This document shows positions 19,223-32,349 of a stretch of DNA of 64,000 bases, piece by piece. Where the stretch lies: the NCBI RefSeq assembly GCF_014779595.1, contig NZ_JACXZT010000019.1, positions 535,185 through 599,184 of the forward strand, read 5' to 3'. A model generated the notes under the pieces. It did not search any database. It saw nothing but the letters and a program-made list of their open reading frames with translations, and was not told the origin of the DNA. Positions within the stretch are counted from its first letter, which is position 1, and each line of letters begins with the position of its first letter. Origin of the DNA: Halomonas sp. ML-15. GTDB taxonomy: Bacteria > Pseudomonadota > Gammaproteobacteria > Pseudomonadales > Halomonadaceae. The position numbers and the translations under genes are program-made.

Positions 19223-20005
19223 CTACCTCCTGGATTCAGATTCATCCACCGTGACGGTGACTACCTCGACGGCGTGAGCCTCGATCGCCTGGCGTTGGGC
19301 AGGTTCGAGGCGATGATCAGTGATCAGTGTATCGATGCTGCCCCATGGCAACTCGAGATTGGGGATTCGCCGGCCGATCTTGTCGGCCTCTACCAGTACC
19401 ACCACCTCCCGTGCCACCTCGGCCATCACTCGCGACAGGCCCAGCAGCTCGTTGAAGGTCGTGGTGCCTCGTTCGAGATCGATGCCGTCGGCACCGATGA
19501 ATAGCTGGTCGAAGTCGTAGCGGCGCAGTACGGCTTCGGCGACCTGGCCCTGGAACGACTCGGAGTGGGGATCCCAGGTACCGCCGGTCATCAGCAGGAT
19601 GGGCTCGCGCTCCAGGGCGTGGAGCGCATTGGCCACCGCCAGGGAGTTGGTCATCACCACCAGACCGGTCTTGCCATCGAGTTCGGGAATCATCGCCGAG
19701 GTCGTGGTGCCGCTGTCGATGATGATGCGGCTGTGCTCCGGCAGCCGCTGAGCCGCGGCGGCGGCAATCGCGCGCTTGGCGGCCGAGACCTTGAGCGTGC
19801 CGTCCAGCAGCTCTACAGGAAGCGGCACCGCGCCCCCATGGCGGCGTAGCAGCAGTCCGCTCTTCTCCAGGGTGGCCAGATCCTTGCGAATCGTTACCTC
19901 GGAAAAGTCGAAGCGCTGCGCCAGGGTCTCGACGCTGACTTCGCCCTCGGCGTTAACGTAGGCCAGGATGGCGTGCCGTCGCTGGGCGGTATTGCGCTTG
20001 GTCAT
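19223..20005 (-). CDS. glmR: DeoR-family regulator next to glmS (GlmR-like)
   Basis: A 260 aa DeoR-type repressor with N-terminal HTH ([19 protein letters not shown]) and a sugar-phosphate-sensing domain ([31 protein letters not shown]). It is placed between glmU and glmS exactly as the glmR gene of Pseudomonas, which controls amino-sugar synthesis. The ATG at 20005 begins [14 protein letters not shown], the expected family start; upstream codons to 20095 are not conserved. Three TGAAAG elements spaced 21 bp apart lie at or before its start and may be its own operator. Regulation of glmS is inferred from position. Confidence 0.85.
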   Translation of the reverse strand: MTKRNTAQRRHAILAYVNAEGEVSVETLAQRFDFSEVTIRKDLATLEKSGLLLRRHGGAVPLPVELLDGTLKVSAAKRAIAAAAAQRLPEHSRIIIDSGTTTSAMIPELDGKTGLVVMTNSLAVANALHALEREPILLMTGGTWDPHSESFQGQVAEAVLRRYDFDQLFIGADGIDLERGTTTFNELLGLSRVMAEVAREVVVLVEADKIGRRIPNLELPWGSIDTLITDHRLEPAQRQAIEAHAVEVVTVTVDESESRR

Positions 20006-20012
20006 GGAAAAT

Positions 20013-20060
20013 TGAAAGTCATAAATTTCGATATGAAAGGTATTAACAATCGAATGAAAG
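20013..20060. promoter_or_regulatory. Three phased TGAAAG repeats at the glmR promoter
   Basis: TGAAAG cores end at 20018, 20039 and 20060, so they repeat every 21 bp, two helical turns. The latter two share the longer match TCGA(T)ATGAAAG. On the minus strand they read CTTTCA, similar to the TTTC-type repeats bound by DeoR-family repressors. The array overlaps the region just upstream of the glmR start, consistent with autoregulation of glmR-glmS. Confidence 0.45.
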
Positions 20061-20092
20061 ACTATTGGAGAGAGAACGTCAATATCCAGAGA

Positions 20093-20127
20093 CAAAAAAG
20101 CCGCTTCGGCTAAGGAGCCGCAGCGGC
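20093..20127 (-). terminator. Rho-independent terminator of glmU
   Basis: A 12 bp stem (GCCGCTTCGGCT against AGCCGCAGCGGC, one mismatch) with loop AAGG. On the minus strand it is followed by a run of six T. It sits 26 bp after the glmU stop and before the glmR promoter. Confidence 0.85.
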
Positions 20128-20152
20128 ATGCTAGGAGCGATTATCGGCTGGA

Positions 20153-21514
20153 TCAGGGTTTCTTGCTAGGACGCGGCCAATCGGGCTTGCTGATCTGCCT
20201 AGCGCGCGACACGGCCAGCGCCCCGTCGGCGATATCCTTGCTGATGGTCGAGCCAGCGCCCACCGTGGCACCATTGCCCACGCTGACCGGTGCCACCAGG
20301 GCGGTGTTGGAACCTATAAAGGCGTCGTCGCCAATCTCGGTACGGTGCTTGTTGGCACCGTCGTAGTTGCAAGTGATGGTGCCTGCCCCCACGTTCACCC
20401 CCCGCCCCAGGGTGGCATCGCCTATATAGCTCAGGTGGTTGATCTTGCTCCCCTCGCCGACCTCGACATTCTTGGTCTCGACAAAGTTACCGACCTTGGC
20501 GCCCACCGCCAGACGTGAGCCGGGGCGCAGGCGAGCGAAGGGACCAATCCGGTTGTGGCCGGTGGCCACGGCGCCTTCGAGCACGCTGTGGGCCTCGATC
20601 ACACTCTCGGCACCGATATGGCTGTCCCGAATCACACAGTAGGGGCCGATGCGCACCCCTTCGCCAAGCTCCACCTCACCTTCGAACACGCAGCCGACGT
20701 CGATCTCCACATCGTGGCCGCAGCGCAGGCTACCACGCACATCGAGGCGGGCCGGATCGGCCAGCGCCACCCCCTCGGCCATCAGGCCCTCGGCAATGGC
20801 CTGCTGATGGGCGCGCTCGAGGCGCGCCATCTGGGCGCGATTATTGACGCCTTCGACCTCAACGGGACTGGCCGGCTGCGCCGTGGCAATGGCCACGCCC
20901 TCGGCGGCGGCCATGGCGATCACGTCGGTGAGGTAGTACTCTCCCTGGGCGTTATCCGCCGACAGCTGTGGCAGCCAACGTCTCAACTGGGCGCTGGTCA
21001 TCGCCATGATGCCGGTATTGCACTCCTGAATCTCCCGCTCGCTCTCGCTGGCATCCTTGTGCTCGACGATCGCCACCGCCTGACCGTCGGCGTTGCGCAG
21101 GATACGGCCGTAGCCGCCAGGATCGTCGAGGGTCACGGTGAGCAGCGCCATCTGCCGCTCGCTGACGCTGTCGAGCAGCGCCGTCAGGGTCTCACGGCGA
21201 ATCAGCGGTACATCACCATAGAGCACCAGCACCTTGTCGGGGCCCAGCGCATCGAGCGCCTGGGCAACGGCATGACCGGTGCCCTTCTGCTCGGCTTGTA
21301 CGGCAAAGCTGACCGGACAATCCCCGAGGGCCTGGCGAAGCTGGTCGCCGCCGTGGCCAATCACCACATGCAGCCGCTCCGCGCCGAGGGTAGCCGCCGT
21401 ATCGATGACATGACGCACCATCGGCTTGCCAGCCAGGGTATGCAGCACCTTGGGCCGCGTAGAACGCATCCGTGTGCCCTGACCGGCGGCTAGAATCACT
21501 ACGTCGAGGGTCAT
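20153..21514 (-). CDS. glmU: Bifunctional GlmU (GlcNAc-1-P uridyltransferase / GlcN-1-P acetyltransferase)
   Basis: A 453 aa enzyme that acetylates glucosamine-1-phosphate and transfers UMP to give UDP-GlcNAc. The N-terminal pyrophosphorylase has LAAGQGTRMRSTRPKVLHTLAGKPM and YGDVPLI. The C-terminal half is a left-handed beta-helix of hexapeptide repeats (IGPYCVIRDSHIG, GSRLAVGAKVGNFVETKN, GDATLGRGVNVGAGTITCNYDG). Length matches E. coli GlmU (456 aa). It is the last gene of uppP-apbE-glmU, 13 bp after apbE. Confidence 0.97.
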   Translation of the reverse strand: MTLDVVILAAGQGTRMRSTRPKVLHTLAGKPMVRHVIDTAATLGAERLHVVIGHGGDQLRQALGDCPVSFAVQAEQKGTGHAVAQALDALGPDKVLVLYGDVPLIRRETLTALLDSVSERQMALLTVTLDDPGGYGRILRNADGQAVAIVEHKDASESEREIQECNTGIMAMTSAQLRRWLPQLSADNAQGEYYLTDVIAMAAAEGVAIATAQPASPVEVEGVNNRAQMARLERAHQQAIAEGLMAEGVALADPARLDVRGSLRCGHDVEIDVGCVFEGEVELGEGVRIGPYCVIRDSHIGAESVIEAHSVLEGAVATGHNRIGPFARLRPGSRLAVGAKVGNFVETKNVEVGEGSKINHLSYIGDATLGRGVNVGAGTITCNYDGANKHRTEIGDDAFIGSNTALVAPVSVGNGATVGAGSTISKDIADGALAVSRARQISKPDWPRPSKKP

Positions 21515-21527
21515 GCTCTCTCCTTGT

Positions 21528-22595
21528 TCAGTCGTCCAGGTCGATGCCGATCTCGGCGAGGGTCTCGGCGCCGAAATAGTCGATGAATGACGAGCTCATC
21601 CGCGTTGCCCATCCATCACCGTTTCGCAGCAGCAGCATCACCATCAGGTCGTGCTGTTCGGCCAACGCCAGTCCCTGCTCGGGGCCCAGCACCATCATCG
21701 CCGTGGCCCAGGCATCGGCCCAGGTATTGGAAGGGTGGAGGACCGTTACCGAGGCCAGCGAGTGCTCGATCGGCGTGCCGCTGCGCGGGTCGATGGTGTG
21801 CGAATAGCGCTGACCATCGGCCTCGAAATAGTTGCGATAGTCGCCGGAGGTGGCCACCGAGATATCGTGCAGCGGCAGCGTATGATGGGCGACTTGACGA
21901 CTGCCGTCGGGAACTTCGATGCCGATCCGCCACGGATGCTGCTGCTCGTCACGATAGCCCTTGACGATCAGATCGCCGCCCAGATTGACCAGATAGTGCT
22001 CGATGCCCTGGGCGTCGAGATAGGCGGCGACCCGGTCAGTGCCATGGCCCTTGGCCACCCCGCCGAGGTCGATGAACACATCGCCGATGCGCCTGGCGCG
22101 GGTTTCGCTGGCATCCAGCTCGAGCTTGTCGTAGCCAATCTCCGCGAGTCGCTCGGCAAGGGCCTCCGATGACGGCACTTCCTCGGGACGTGCTTCCGAA
22201 CCAAAGCTCCACAAGTTGACCAATCCACCCACGGTGACATCGAAGCTACCATCGCTCTGCTCAGCCACCGTCTGGCTGACCGACAGCACCTCGAATAGTG
22301 CGTCGGAGAGCGTCAGCCACTCGCCCACCGGGGTATGGTTGAGGTCCATCAGTTCACTGTCGTCGCGATAGATCGACATCGCCGCATCGACGTCGTCAAG
22401 CTCGGCGACGAAGCCCTCCTCGAGGGCCTCGGCCTGGCTGCGGGTGAGCGAGTCAGCGATAGTCACCTGATAGAAGGAGCCGAAGATATTGCCCTCGAGG
22501 CGCACTGGCGCATCGAGCTCCGGGTCCTGTTCACCACAACCCGCCAACAGCACTGCCGTCAGTAGCGGCAACAGCATAAGACGGATGACGTACAT
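21528..22595 (-). CDS. apbE: FAD:protein FMN transferase ApbE (lipoprotein)
   Basis: A 355 aa ApbE-family protein that transfers FMN from FAD onto threonine of target proteins such as Nqr/Rnf subunits, in the periplasm. The N terminus is a lipoprotein signal with lipobox LLAGC. Family blocks are visible: DVTVGGLVNLWSFG, FIDLGGVAKGHGTDR, YLVNLGGDLIVKG, TSGDYRNYF, HTIDPRSGTP and the metal-binding WADAWATAMMVLG. No nqr or rnf genes lie in the window. It sits 18 bp after uppP. Confidence 0.92.
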   Translation of the reverse strand: MYVIRLMLLPLLTAVLLAGCGEQDPELDAPVRLEGNIFGSFYQVTIADSLTRSQAEALEEGFVAELDDVDAAMSIYRDDSELMDLNHTPVGEWLTLSDALFEVLSVSQTVAEQSDGSFDVTVGGLVNLWSFGSEARPEEVPSSEALAERLAEIGYDKLELDASETRARRIGDVFIDLGGVAKGHGTDRVAAYLDAQGIEHYLVNLGGDLIVKGYRDEQQHPWRIGIEVPDGSRQVAHHTLPLHDISVATSGDYRNYFEADGQRYSHTIDPRSGTPIEHSLASVTVLHPSNTWADAWATAMMVLGPEQGLALAEQHDLMVMLLLRNGDGWATRMSSSFIDYFGAETLAEIGIDLDD

Positions 22596-22613
22596 GCTTA
22601 ATCTCCCAAGGGG

Positions 22614-23411
22614 TTACCAGAAAAACCACAGCAGCCAGAGTCCAAAGATAACCCGATAGATCACGAACGGCTGCATACCGATACGTTTGATGAATATCAG
22701 AAAATAGTGAATGCACAGGTAAGCGCTGAGGCCCGACAGCAGAGTCCCCAGGATCAGCGCCGTCCAGGCGACGTCCTCAGGCTCACGGATCAAACCAAAT
22801 ACCTCGAGCCCACCGGCCAGCACGATCACCGGAATCGACATCAGAAACGAGAACCGTGCAGCACTCTCGCGGTTCATCCCGAGCAGCAGCGCCGCGGTGA
22901 TGGTGATACCTGAGCGCGAGGTCCCGGGAATCAACGCCAGCGCCTGGGCGCCGCCGATCAGCAGCGCATCTTTCATGGTCAGGTGATATTCGCTGCGCAC
23001 CCCCCGCTTGCGCCAGTCAGCATAGCCCAGCAGCAGCCCAAACAGGATCAGGCTGGCACCGATCAGTAACGGCGAGCGCATGCTGGTCTCGATCGGCGTC
23101 TTGAAGATCAGCGCGGCGATGCCCACCGGTATTGTCGCCAGCAGCACCCACCATGCCAGACGACCATCCTCGTCGCTCGGCTGGCCACGACAGGAGGCCA
23201 CCCAACTGAGCGTCATACGCTTCAGTTCGTGACGAAAATAGAGAATGACCGCCGCCAGGCTGCCAATATGCAGCGCCACATCGAAGGCCAGTCCCTGGTC
23301 GCTCCACGGCGTTAGCGCCGGCACCAGGATCAGGTGTGCAGAGCTGGAAATCGGCAGGAACTCGGTAAGTCCCTGTACCAGCGAGAGAACAACGACCTGT
23401 AACCAATCCAT
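22614..23411 (-). CDS. uppP: Undecaprenyl-diphosphatase UppP (BacA)
   Basis: A 265 aa polytopic membrane protein with the two BacA signature blocks: LTEFLPISSSAHLIL (residues about 16-30) and LIPGTSRSGITITAALLLGMNRESAARFSF. It dephosphorylates undecaprenyl-PP and gives bacitracin resistance. An AAGGA ribosome site precedes the ATG. It is the first gene of uppP-apbE-glmU; the 203 bp before it to mgtE presumably hold its promoter, but I see no strong hexamer pair. Confidence 0.95.
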   Translation of the reverse strand: MDWLQVVVLSLVQGLTEFLPISSSAHLILVPALTPWSDQGLAFDVALHIGSLAAVILYFRHELKRMTLSWVASCRGQPSDEDGRLAWWVLLATIPVGIAALIFKTPIETSMRSPLLIGASLILFGLLLGYADWRKRGVRSEYHLTMKDALLIGGAQALALIPGTSRSGITITAALLLGMNRESAARFSFLMSIPVIVLAGGLEVFGLIREPEDVAWTALILGTLLSGLSAYLCIHYFLIFIKRIGMQPFVIYRVIFGLWLLWFFW

Positions 23412-23614
23412 TGTGAGTCCTTAATGGCCGATATATGGCGCCCCACTCAGGCAGCGGTAAGTCCATGCTTCAACCACCCCTAGTGTCGTGGCCGCGGACA
23501 AGGATACACATTCGGTAACAGTTTGTCCGCCGCACCGGCAATACATCTATCCAACCGGCTTCTCGTCCTGCATGCGATCGTCAGTTCGAACATCGACATC
23601 CCACATTTTACTGT

Positions 23615-24985
23615 TCATATGCTCGTCAGAATCGCAGTGGCAATGCTGAAATAAATCAGCACGCCACAGGCATCGATCATGGTCGTGACCAGCGGAGCAG
23701 AAGCCGTCGCGGGATCCCACCCCAGACGATTGAGCAGAAACGGCAGACACATGCCAAGCAAGCTACCGAACAGCACGATAATGACCATGCTCAAGGCCAC
23801 TACCATGGCTACCGCCTCGCCGCCACGCATCACCCCAATGGGGGCCACCGCCAGAGCCATGGTCAAGCCTAGTGAACCCGCCACTAGCAGTTCACGGCCA
23901 AGCAGCTTGCTCCAGTCCTTGACGCCAACATCCCCGGTGGCCATACCGCGCACCATCAGGGTGGCAGCCTGGGCACCAGCATTGCCACCGCTGCCAATCA
24001 GCAGCGGCAGGAAGAACACCAGCGCCACTTGTGCGGCGATGGTCTCTTCGAAATACGCGATACCCGCGCCGGAGAACAGATGGGCAAACACCAGCAGTAC
24101 CAGCCAAGTCACACGTTTGCGATATAGGCTCCACAGCGGCACGCGGCTCACACCATCCTCAAGCTGGCCGATCGACATCCCCTTGTGGATATCTTCGGTA
24201 GCCTCTGATTCGGCGACATCCATGGCGTCATCGTGGGTGACGATACCCACCATGCGGTCATCTATATCGATCACCGGCACCGCCAGCAGGTCATAGCGTG
24301 ATACCAGGCGTGCCACATCCTCCTGGGGATCGTCGACCTTGGCGCCAATCACATCCTTGATCATCAGGTCATCGACCAGCGCCCCCGGGCGCGCCACCAT
24401 CAGCTGCCGCAGCGACAAGGTCCCGGCCAGCCTGCCCTCATCGGCAAGCACGTAGATCTGGTAGACAGTCTCTGCATCAGGCGCCGTCTGACGCACCCGC
24501 ATCATCGCCTGGGACACGGTCATGCCGCTGGGAATCGCCACATAGTCCGAGGTCATGATTGCCCCGGCGGTACCCTCCTCATAGCTGGCCAGGCGCTTTA
24601 GATCTTCACGCTCCTGCTTGGCCATACGGCGCAGCAGACCCTCGCGGCGGTCCTCATCGAGCAGGTTGAAGAGGTCAGCACGTTCATCCGAGCTCATCTC
24701 CTCGAACAGCGCAAGCAGCGTCTCGTCGGACATCGCCTCGGCCAGCTCGCCCTGCATATCAGCGGGCAGATAGCCAAATACATTGGCTCGTCGCTCCACC
24801 GAGAGATGGGCAAGCAGGGCAAAGACGGTAGGCGTATCGTCGTCTTCCTCGGCGATCTCTTCGAGAATCTCGGCGATATCCGCGGCACGCAGCTCGGGCA
24901 ACACGTCGTCGAGATCGGCCGCATCGGACTGCAGCGCCTCGAGTAGCGTGTTCTTGTGTTCGATAAGGGCTTCATTCAATGACAT
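23615..24985 (-). CDS. mgtE: Magnesium transporter MgtE
   Basis: A 456 aa channel with an N-terminal superhelical domain (LPAD, DERADLFNLLDEDRREGLLRRM), two CBS domains (from about residue 135, SDYVAIPSGMTVSQAMMRVR; VIDIDDRMVGIVTHDDAMDV) and five membrane helices with the pore segment around SGAGIAYFEETIAAQ and LLIGSGGNAGAQAATLMVRG. The start at 24985 is favoured because AGGAGG lies 6 bp before it; the other ATG (24991) directly abuts the same AGGAGG. It lies just after the ATP synthase terminator and has its own promoter region. Confidence 0.94.
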   Translation of the reverse strand: MSLNEALIEHKNTLLEALQSDAADLDDVLPELRAADIAEILEEIAEEDDDTPTVFALLAHLSVERRANVFGYLPADMQGELAEAMSDETLLALFEEMSSDERADLFNLLDEDRREGLLRRMAKQEREDLKRLASYEEGTAGAIMTSDYVAIPSGMTVSQAMMRVRQTAPDAETVYQIYVLADEGRLAGTLSLRQLMVARPGALVDDLMIKDVIGAKVDDPQEDVARLVSRYDLLAVPVIDIDDRMVGIVTHDDAMDVAESEATEDIHKGMSIGQLEDGVSRVPLWSLYRKRVTWLVLLVFAHLFSGAGIAYFEETIAAQVALVFFLPLLIGSGGNAGAQAATLMVRGMATGDVGVKDWSKLLGRELLVAGSLGLTMALAVAPIGVMRGGEAVAMVVALSMVIIVLFGSLLGMCLPFLLNRLGWDPATASAPLVTTMIDACGVLIYFSIATAILTSI

Positions 24986-25052
24986 AGGCATCCTCCTGAC
25001 GCCATCACCAGACGGGTAGGGTGGCGAGCGTGGCGACCATCATAGCAGATAC

Positions 25053-25090
25053 GAAAACGCCCCCCGGTCGGCGACGCGGGGGGCGTTTTC
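25053..25090. terminator. Strong bidirectional terminator after atpC
   Basis: A 14 bp perfect stem GAAAACGCCCCCCG / CGGGGGGCGTTTTC with loop GTCGGCGACG. T-runs occur on both strands. It closes the ATP synthase operon and insulates mgtE. Confidence 0.92.
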
Positions 25091-25105
25091 CACGACAGGA
25101 GCCGA

Positions 25106-25534
25106 TCAGCTCTTGCCGGCCTTCTTGCGCAGCTGCTGAATCGTTCTGAGCTGAGCCACCGCCTCGGCGAGTTCTGCCGCCGCACGCGTGTAGTCCAGCT
25201 CCGAGGACTTCTCGTTGAACGATTTGAGCGCCTGCTCGCGCGCCTCTTCGGCCGCCGCTTCGTCGATGTCACCGGCCCGGGTGGCCGCATCGGCAAGAAT
25301 CGACACCACCTTGGGCTGGACTTCCAGGAAGCCGCCCGAGATGTAGAAGTTCTCCTCGACGCCACCTGCCAGCGTCACCCTGACCGGTCCCGGCTGCAGC
25401 TCGGTCAGCAGCGGGGTGTGCCCGGGCAGAATGCCCAGGTCACCCATGATCCCGGCGGCGACCACCTGCTCGACCTCGCCGGAGAACACCGCTTCCTCGG
25501 CGCTGACAATCTCGCACTTGAAGCTGTTCGCCAT
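25106..25534 (-). CDS. atpC: ATP synthase F1 epsilon subunit
   Basis: A 142 aa subunit of the F1 central stalk. The N-terminal beta-sandwich ([39 protein letters not shown]) and C-terminal two-helix domain are complete. It is the last gene of the atp operon, 27 bp after atpD, followed by a strong terminator. Confidence 0.97.
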   Translation of the reverse strand: MANSFKCEIVSAEEAVFSGEVEQVVAAGIMGDLGILPGHTPLLTELQPGPVRVTLAGGVEENFYISGGFLEVQPKVVSILADAATRAGDIDEAAAEEAREQALKSFNEKSSELDYTRAAAELAEAVAQLRTIQQLRKKAGKS

Positions 25535-25561
25535 AGTGTTGTCCCCTCTGGGTGGACGGCC

Positions 25562-26986
<1,425 letters not shown>

Positions 26987-27874
26987 CTATACGGCGGCTG
27001 CGCCACCGACGATCTCCGAGATTTCCTGGGTAATCGCGGCCTGACGGGCCTTGTTGTACACCAGTTGCAGATCGTCGATCAGACCACCGGCGTTATCGGT
27101 GGCACTCTTCATCGCTATCATCCGCGCAGCCTGCTCACAGGCGGTGTTCTCGACCACCGACTGATACACCTGCGACTCGATGAAGCGCTCTAGCAGCCGG
27201 TCCAGCAGCACCTTGGCATCCGGCTCATACAGGTAGTCCCAGCTTCCGGGACGAGTCTGTTCTTCATCATCATGCGCCTCTCCGATGTCGGGAGAGAGCG
27301 GCAGAAGCTGTCTGACCACCGGCTGTTGCGTCATGGTGTTGACGAATTCGTTGTACACCACGAATAGCCGATCCAGACGCCCTTCGTCATACGCTTCCAA
27401 CATGACCTTGACGCTACCGATCAGGTCCTGAACCCGCGGCGATTCGCCGAGCCCGCTCTTGGCCGCCACGAGGTTCCCCCCGTAGTTGCGGAAGAAGGTG
27501 CTGGCCTTGGTACCCAGAGCACAGAACTCAAGCTCTGCGCCCTGGTCGCGCCACGCCTTGGCATCCCTGAGGACCGCCTTGAACAGGTTGACGTTGAGGC
27601 CACCGCACAGGCCGCGGTCGGTGGAGACCACGATATAGCCGACGCGCTCCACGGAGCGCTCGACCATGTACGGATGCATATCTTCCGGGTCCATGTCGGC
27701 ATCGGCGATATGCGCCACCACATCGCGAATCAACCGCGAGTAGGGGTGGCTGGCCTTCATCAGGTCCTGGGCTTTACGCATCTTCGACGCAGCCACCATT
27801 TCCATGGCGCTGGTGATCTTCTGCGTATTCTTGATGCTCCCGATCTGGGTGCGTATCTCTTTTGCAGCTGCCAT
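26987..27874 (-). CDS. atpG: ATP synthase F1 gamma subunit
   Basis: A 295 aa central-stalk subunit. N-terminal coiled coil ([32 protein letters not shown]), the [13 protein letters not shown] block and the C-terminal [44 protein letters not shown] are typical. A slightly longer central loop (about 225-240) than E. coli gives the extra length (E. coli 287 aa). Confidence 0.97.
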   Translation of the reverse strand: MAAAKEIRTQIGSIKNTQKITSAMEMVAASKMRKAQDLMKASHPYSRLIRDVVAHIADADMDPEDMHPYMVERSVERVGYIVVSTDRGLCGGLNVNLFKAVLRDAKAWRDQGAELEFCALGTKASTFFRNYGGNLVAAKSGLGESPRVQDLIGSVKVMLEAYDEGRLDRLFVVYNEFVNTMTQQPVVRQLLPLSPDIGEAHDDEEQTRPGSWDYLYEPDAKVLLDRLLERFIESQVYQSVVENTACEQAARMIAMKSATDNAGGLIDDLQLVYNKARQAAITQEISEIVGGAAAV

Positions 27875-27942
27875 AGCGATCTACCCTCGTTCGTGGCTCT
27901 CAGAAAGCATGCTGGCCTGCCCCGCAGGGCAGGCCCTCGGCA

Positions 27943-29487
<1,545 letters not shown>

Positions 29488-29503
29488 GCCATGTCCCTCA
29501 GAC

Positions 29504-30040
29504 TCAGGCGTAGAGCGCTTCGCGCAGACGGTTCAATCGACCGCGTACCGAACCGTCTATGACGGTATCGCCGGCACGCAGGATCACACCGCCCAGCAGC
29601 GCCGGGTCTACCTGAGTGGTAATGGAGATTTCGCGATTCAGGCGCTTCTTGAGCGCACTGGCGAGCTTTTTCTGCTGCTTGTCTTCGAGCGCGTAGGCCG
29701 AGACCACCGTCACATCGACACGCTGTTCGTGATCGGCCCGCAGGGCCTCGAACTGAGCGGCAACGGAGGTCAGTGCGGCGAGGCGATTCTGGCTGGCCAG
29801 TGTCTCGAGAAAACGCCGTGCGTCATCGTCGAGCTTGATGTCGGTCACCTCGATGAGCAGCTCAACCTTACGCGCGCTAGTCAGCTTGGGGCTCGACAGC
29901 GCCTTCTGGAGCTCGCTATGGGCGACGACCTGGCCAAGGACATTAAGCCACTCGGACCAGGTCGTCAGCGCCTGATGATCGCGTGCGTACTCGAACGCTG
30001 CCTTGGCGTAAGGCCGTGCAACGGTAGATGTTTCCGCCAT
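29504..30040 (-). CDS. atpH: ATP synthase F1 delta subunit
   Basis: A 178 aa peripheral-stalk subunit linking F1 alpha to b. The N-terminal helical domain ([20 protein letters not shown]) and the C-terminal strand region ([29 protein letters not shown], close to the E. coli sequence) are complete. It is 11 bp after atpF. Confidence 0.97.
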   Translation of the reverse strand: MAETSTVARPYAKAAFEYARDHQALTTWSEWLNVLGQVVAHSELQKALSSPKLTSARKVELLIEVTDIKLDDDARRFLETLASQNRLAALTSVAAQFEALRADHEQRVDVTVVSAYALEDKQQKKLASALKKRLNREISITTQVDPALLGGVILRAGDTVIDGSVRGRLNRLREALYA

Positions 30041-30051
30041 GGATCACCTCC

Positions 30052-30522
30052 TCACAGTTCGGCAGCGAGCTTATCAAGCATCTCGCGGTGCGCCTTCTCA
30101 TCGATGGAGGACTCCAGAACACGCTCGGCGCCGATCAGGGCCAGCGTGGCGACTTGAGCACGCAGCTCGTCCTTCACGCGATTGACCTCTTGATCGATCT
30201 CGGCGCGGGCGCTCGCCACCAGGCGTTCGCCCTCGCTGCGGGCCTGCTCACGCGCTTCTTCGATCATCTGCGTGGAGCGTTTGTGCGCCTGCTCGAGAAT
30301 CTCGGAGGCTTGCTCCTTGCTTTCACGCAGCGTCTGCTCGGCCTGCTCCTGGGCAAGCTCCAGATCACGCGAAGCGCGGCTGGCGGCATCGAGACCGTCG
30401 GCTATGCGCTTCTGACGCTCGTGGAGCGCCTGGCTGAGCGGTGGCCACACGTACTTTATGCAAAACCAGACAAAGATCGCGAAGGCGATCGTCTGCCCGA
30501 TAAGCGTCATGTTGATATTCAC
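30052..30522 (-). CDS. atpF: ATP synthase Fo subunit b
   Basis: A 156 aa subunit, same length as E. coli AtpF. One N-terminal membrane helix ([20 protein letters not shown]) precedes a long charged coiled coil (LQEAQEQAE-like; [20 protein letters not shown]). As a dimer it forms the stator stalk. It lies between atpE (76 bp upstream) and atpH. Confidence 0.96.
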   Translation of the reverse strand: MNINMTLIGQTIAFAIFVWFCIKYVWPPLSQALHERQKRIADGLDAASRASRDLELAQEQAEQTLRESKEQASEILEQAHKRSTQMIEEAREQARSEGERLVASARAEIDQEVNRVKDELRAQVATLALIGAERVLESSIDEKAHREMLDKLAAEL

Positions 30523-30598
30523 AGGATGATACCTCTGACGGTTTCGTGGCGGCCGGAAACAAGCGAGCCGAGCGCAGGGCGCTCGGCACGGTGACTCG

Positions 30599-30826
30599 TT
30601 ACCCGGCTACAACGAAGATCAGGTACATCGCGATACCGACGCCGATCATCGGCACGGCATCGAGCAGGCCAGCCATGATGAAGGTGCGGGTCTGCAGCTG
30701 GTCGCCCAGCTCCGGCTGACGCGCGGTGGTCTCGAGCAGCTTACCGCCCAGGATGGCGAAGCCGAAACCGGTAGTCAGGGCGCTGACGCTGATGATGATG
30801 GCCGCCGCAAGGTAAACGATTTCCAT
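30599..30826 (-). CDS. atpE: ATP synthase Fo subunit c
   Basis: A 75 aa two-helix hairpin that forms the rotor ring. Asp56 in [15 protein letters not shown] is the ion-binding carboxylate, and the polar loop ARQPE (35-39) contacts F1. There is no Gln in helix 1 at the Na+ position and no Ser/Thr after the Asp, so the ring should carry H+. The helix-1 glycine pattern is thin ([16 protein letters not shown]), where E. coli has GxGxGxG. A GGAG ribosome site precedes the ATG. Confidence 0.97.
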   Translation of the reverse strand: MEIVYLAAAIIISVSALTTGFGFAILGGKLLETTARQPELGDQLQTRTFIMAGLLDAVPMIGVGIAMYLIFVVAG

Positions 30827-30901
30827 GGTAGTGCTCCTACATTCGAGTTGAGGTCAGGTTTAAAGTTACCGCGTTTGCAATCGTTGCTCGGTTCGTAATG
30901 C

Positions 30902-31741
<840 letters not shown>

Positions 31742-31746
31742 TCAGG

Positions 31747-32139
31747 TCAGGGGGTCGGCCGGTCACGCAGTAGCCAGGGGGTCAGCCAATGCATGCTGTG
31801 GGCCGCCACATAGGCGATAAAGAAAAAAGTCGGGTTTGAGGGGGGCGCTGCGACGAACACCATCACGAACAGTGCCACCGTCAAACCAAACTTACCGACT
31901 GCTGCTTGATAGAAATTGAACACGCTGGTGCGGGGGCGTCTGCCACCGCGAACCCGCAGCCCGCGCCACAGGAAATAGATGGTGGGCAGCAGGGCCACAC
32001 CCCCTCCCAACAGCGCACTGTGCATGGCCCCTAAACCGGCGCCCCACAGCGCCAACAGGCCAATCACCGCCATCGACATCAGCTGGGCCAGCGGCAGACG
32101 CTGCCATGCCAGCTCTCTTCGGCGGGCGCTGCTATGCAT
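31747..32139 (-). CDS. atpI: ATP synthase-associated protein AtpI (subunit I)
   Basis: A 130 aa membrane protein with about four hydrophobic segments. It is the first gene of the atp operon, as in E. coli and Pseudomonas. AtpI helps c-ring assembly and is not part of the final enzyme. Family similarity is weaker than for the other subunits, as is normal for AtpI, so position carries much of the weight (VGKFGLTVALFVMVFV fits the family). Confidence 0.88.
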   Translation of the reverse strand: MHSSARRRELAWQRLPLAQLMSMAVIGLLALWGAGLGAMHSALLGGGVALLPTIYFLWRGLRVRGGRRPRTSVFNFYQAAVGKFGLTVALFVMVFVAAPPSNPTFFFIAYVAAHSMHWLTPWLLRDRPTP

Positions 32140-32229
32140 TGCATCACCTCGTTGCGGCGTCCGTCACGTCGGCAATAGCCATCCAGCGCGGCAGCGTGTC
32201 ACGCCCATCATTCAAGCAAACAACCGCGG

Positions 32230-32258
32230 ATTATAGGGAAGCCCCCCACCACCTTCAA
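32230..32258 (-). promoter_or_regulatory. Sigma-70-type promoter of the atp operon
   Basis: On the minus strand: -35 TTGAAG (32258-32253), 17 bp spacer, -10 TATAAT (32235-32230), a perfect -10. It gives a leader of about 85 nt before atpI and is the best sigma-70 match I saw in the window. Confidence 0.8.
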
Positions 32259-32349
32259 CCGACGCTGCACCGATTTTGCCCGATATGACGCCCGTTTATG
32301 ACCAATGGGGGAGATAACGACCGTCAAATAAAGTAGCGTGCTAACTTAC

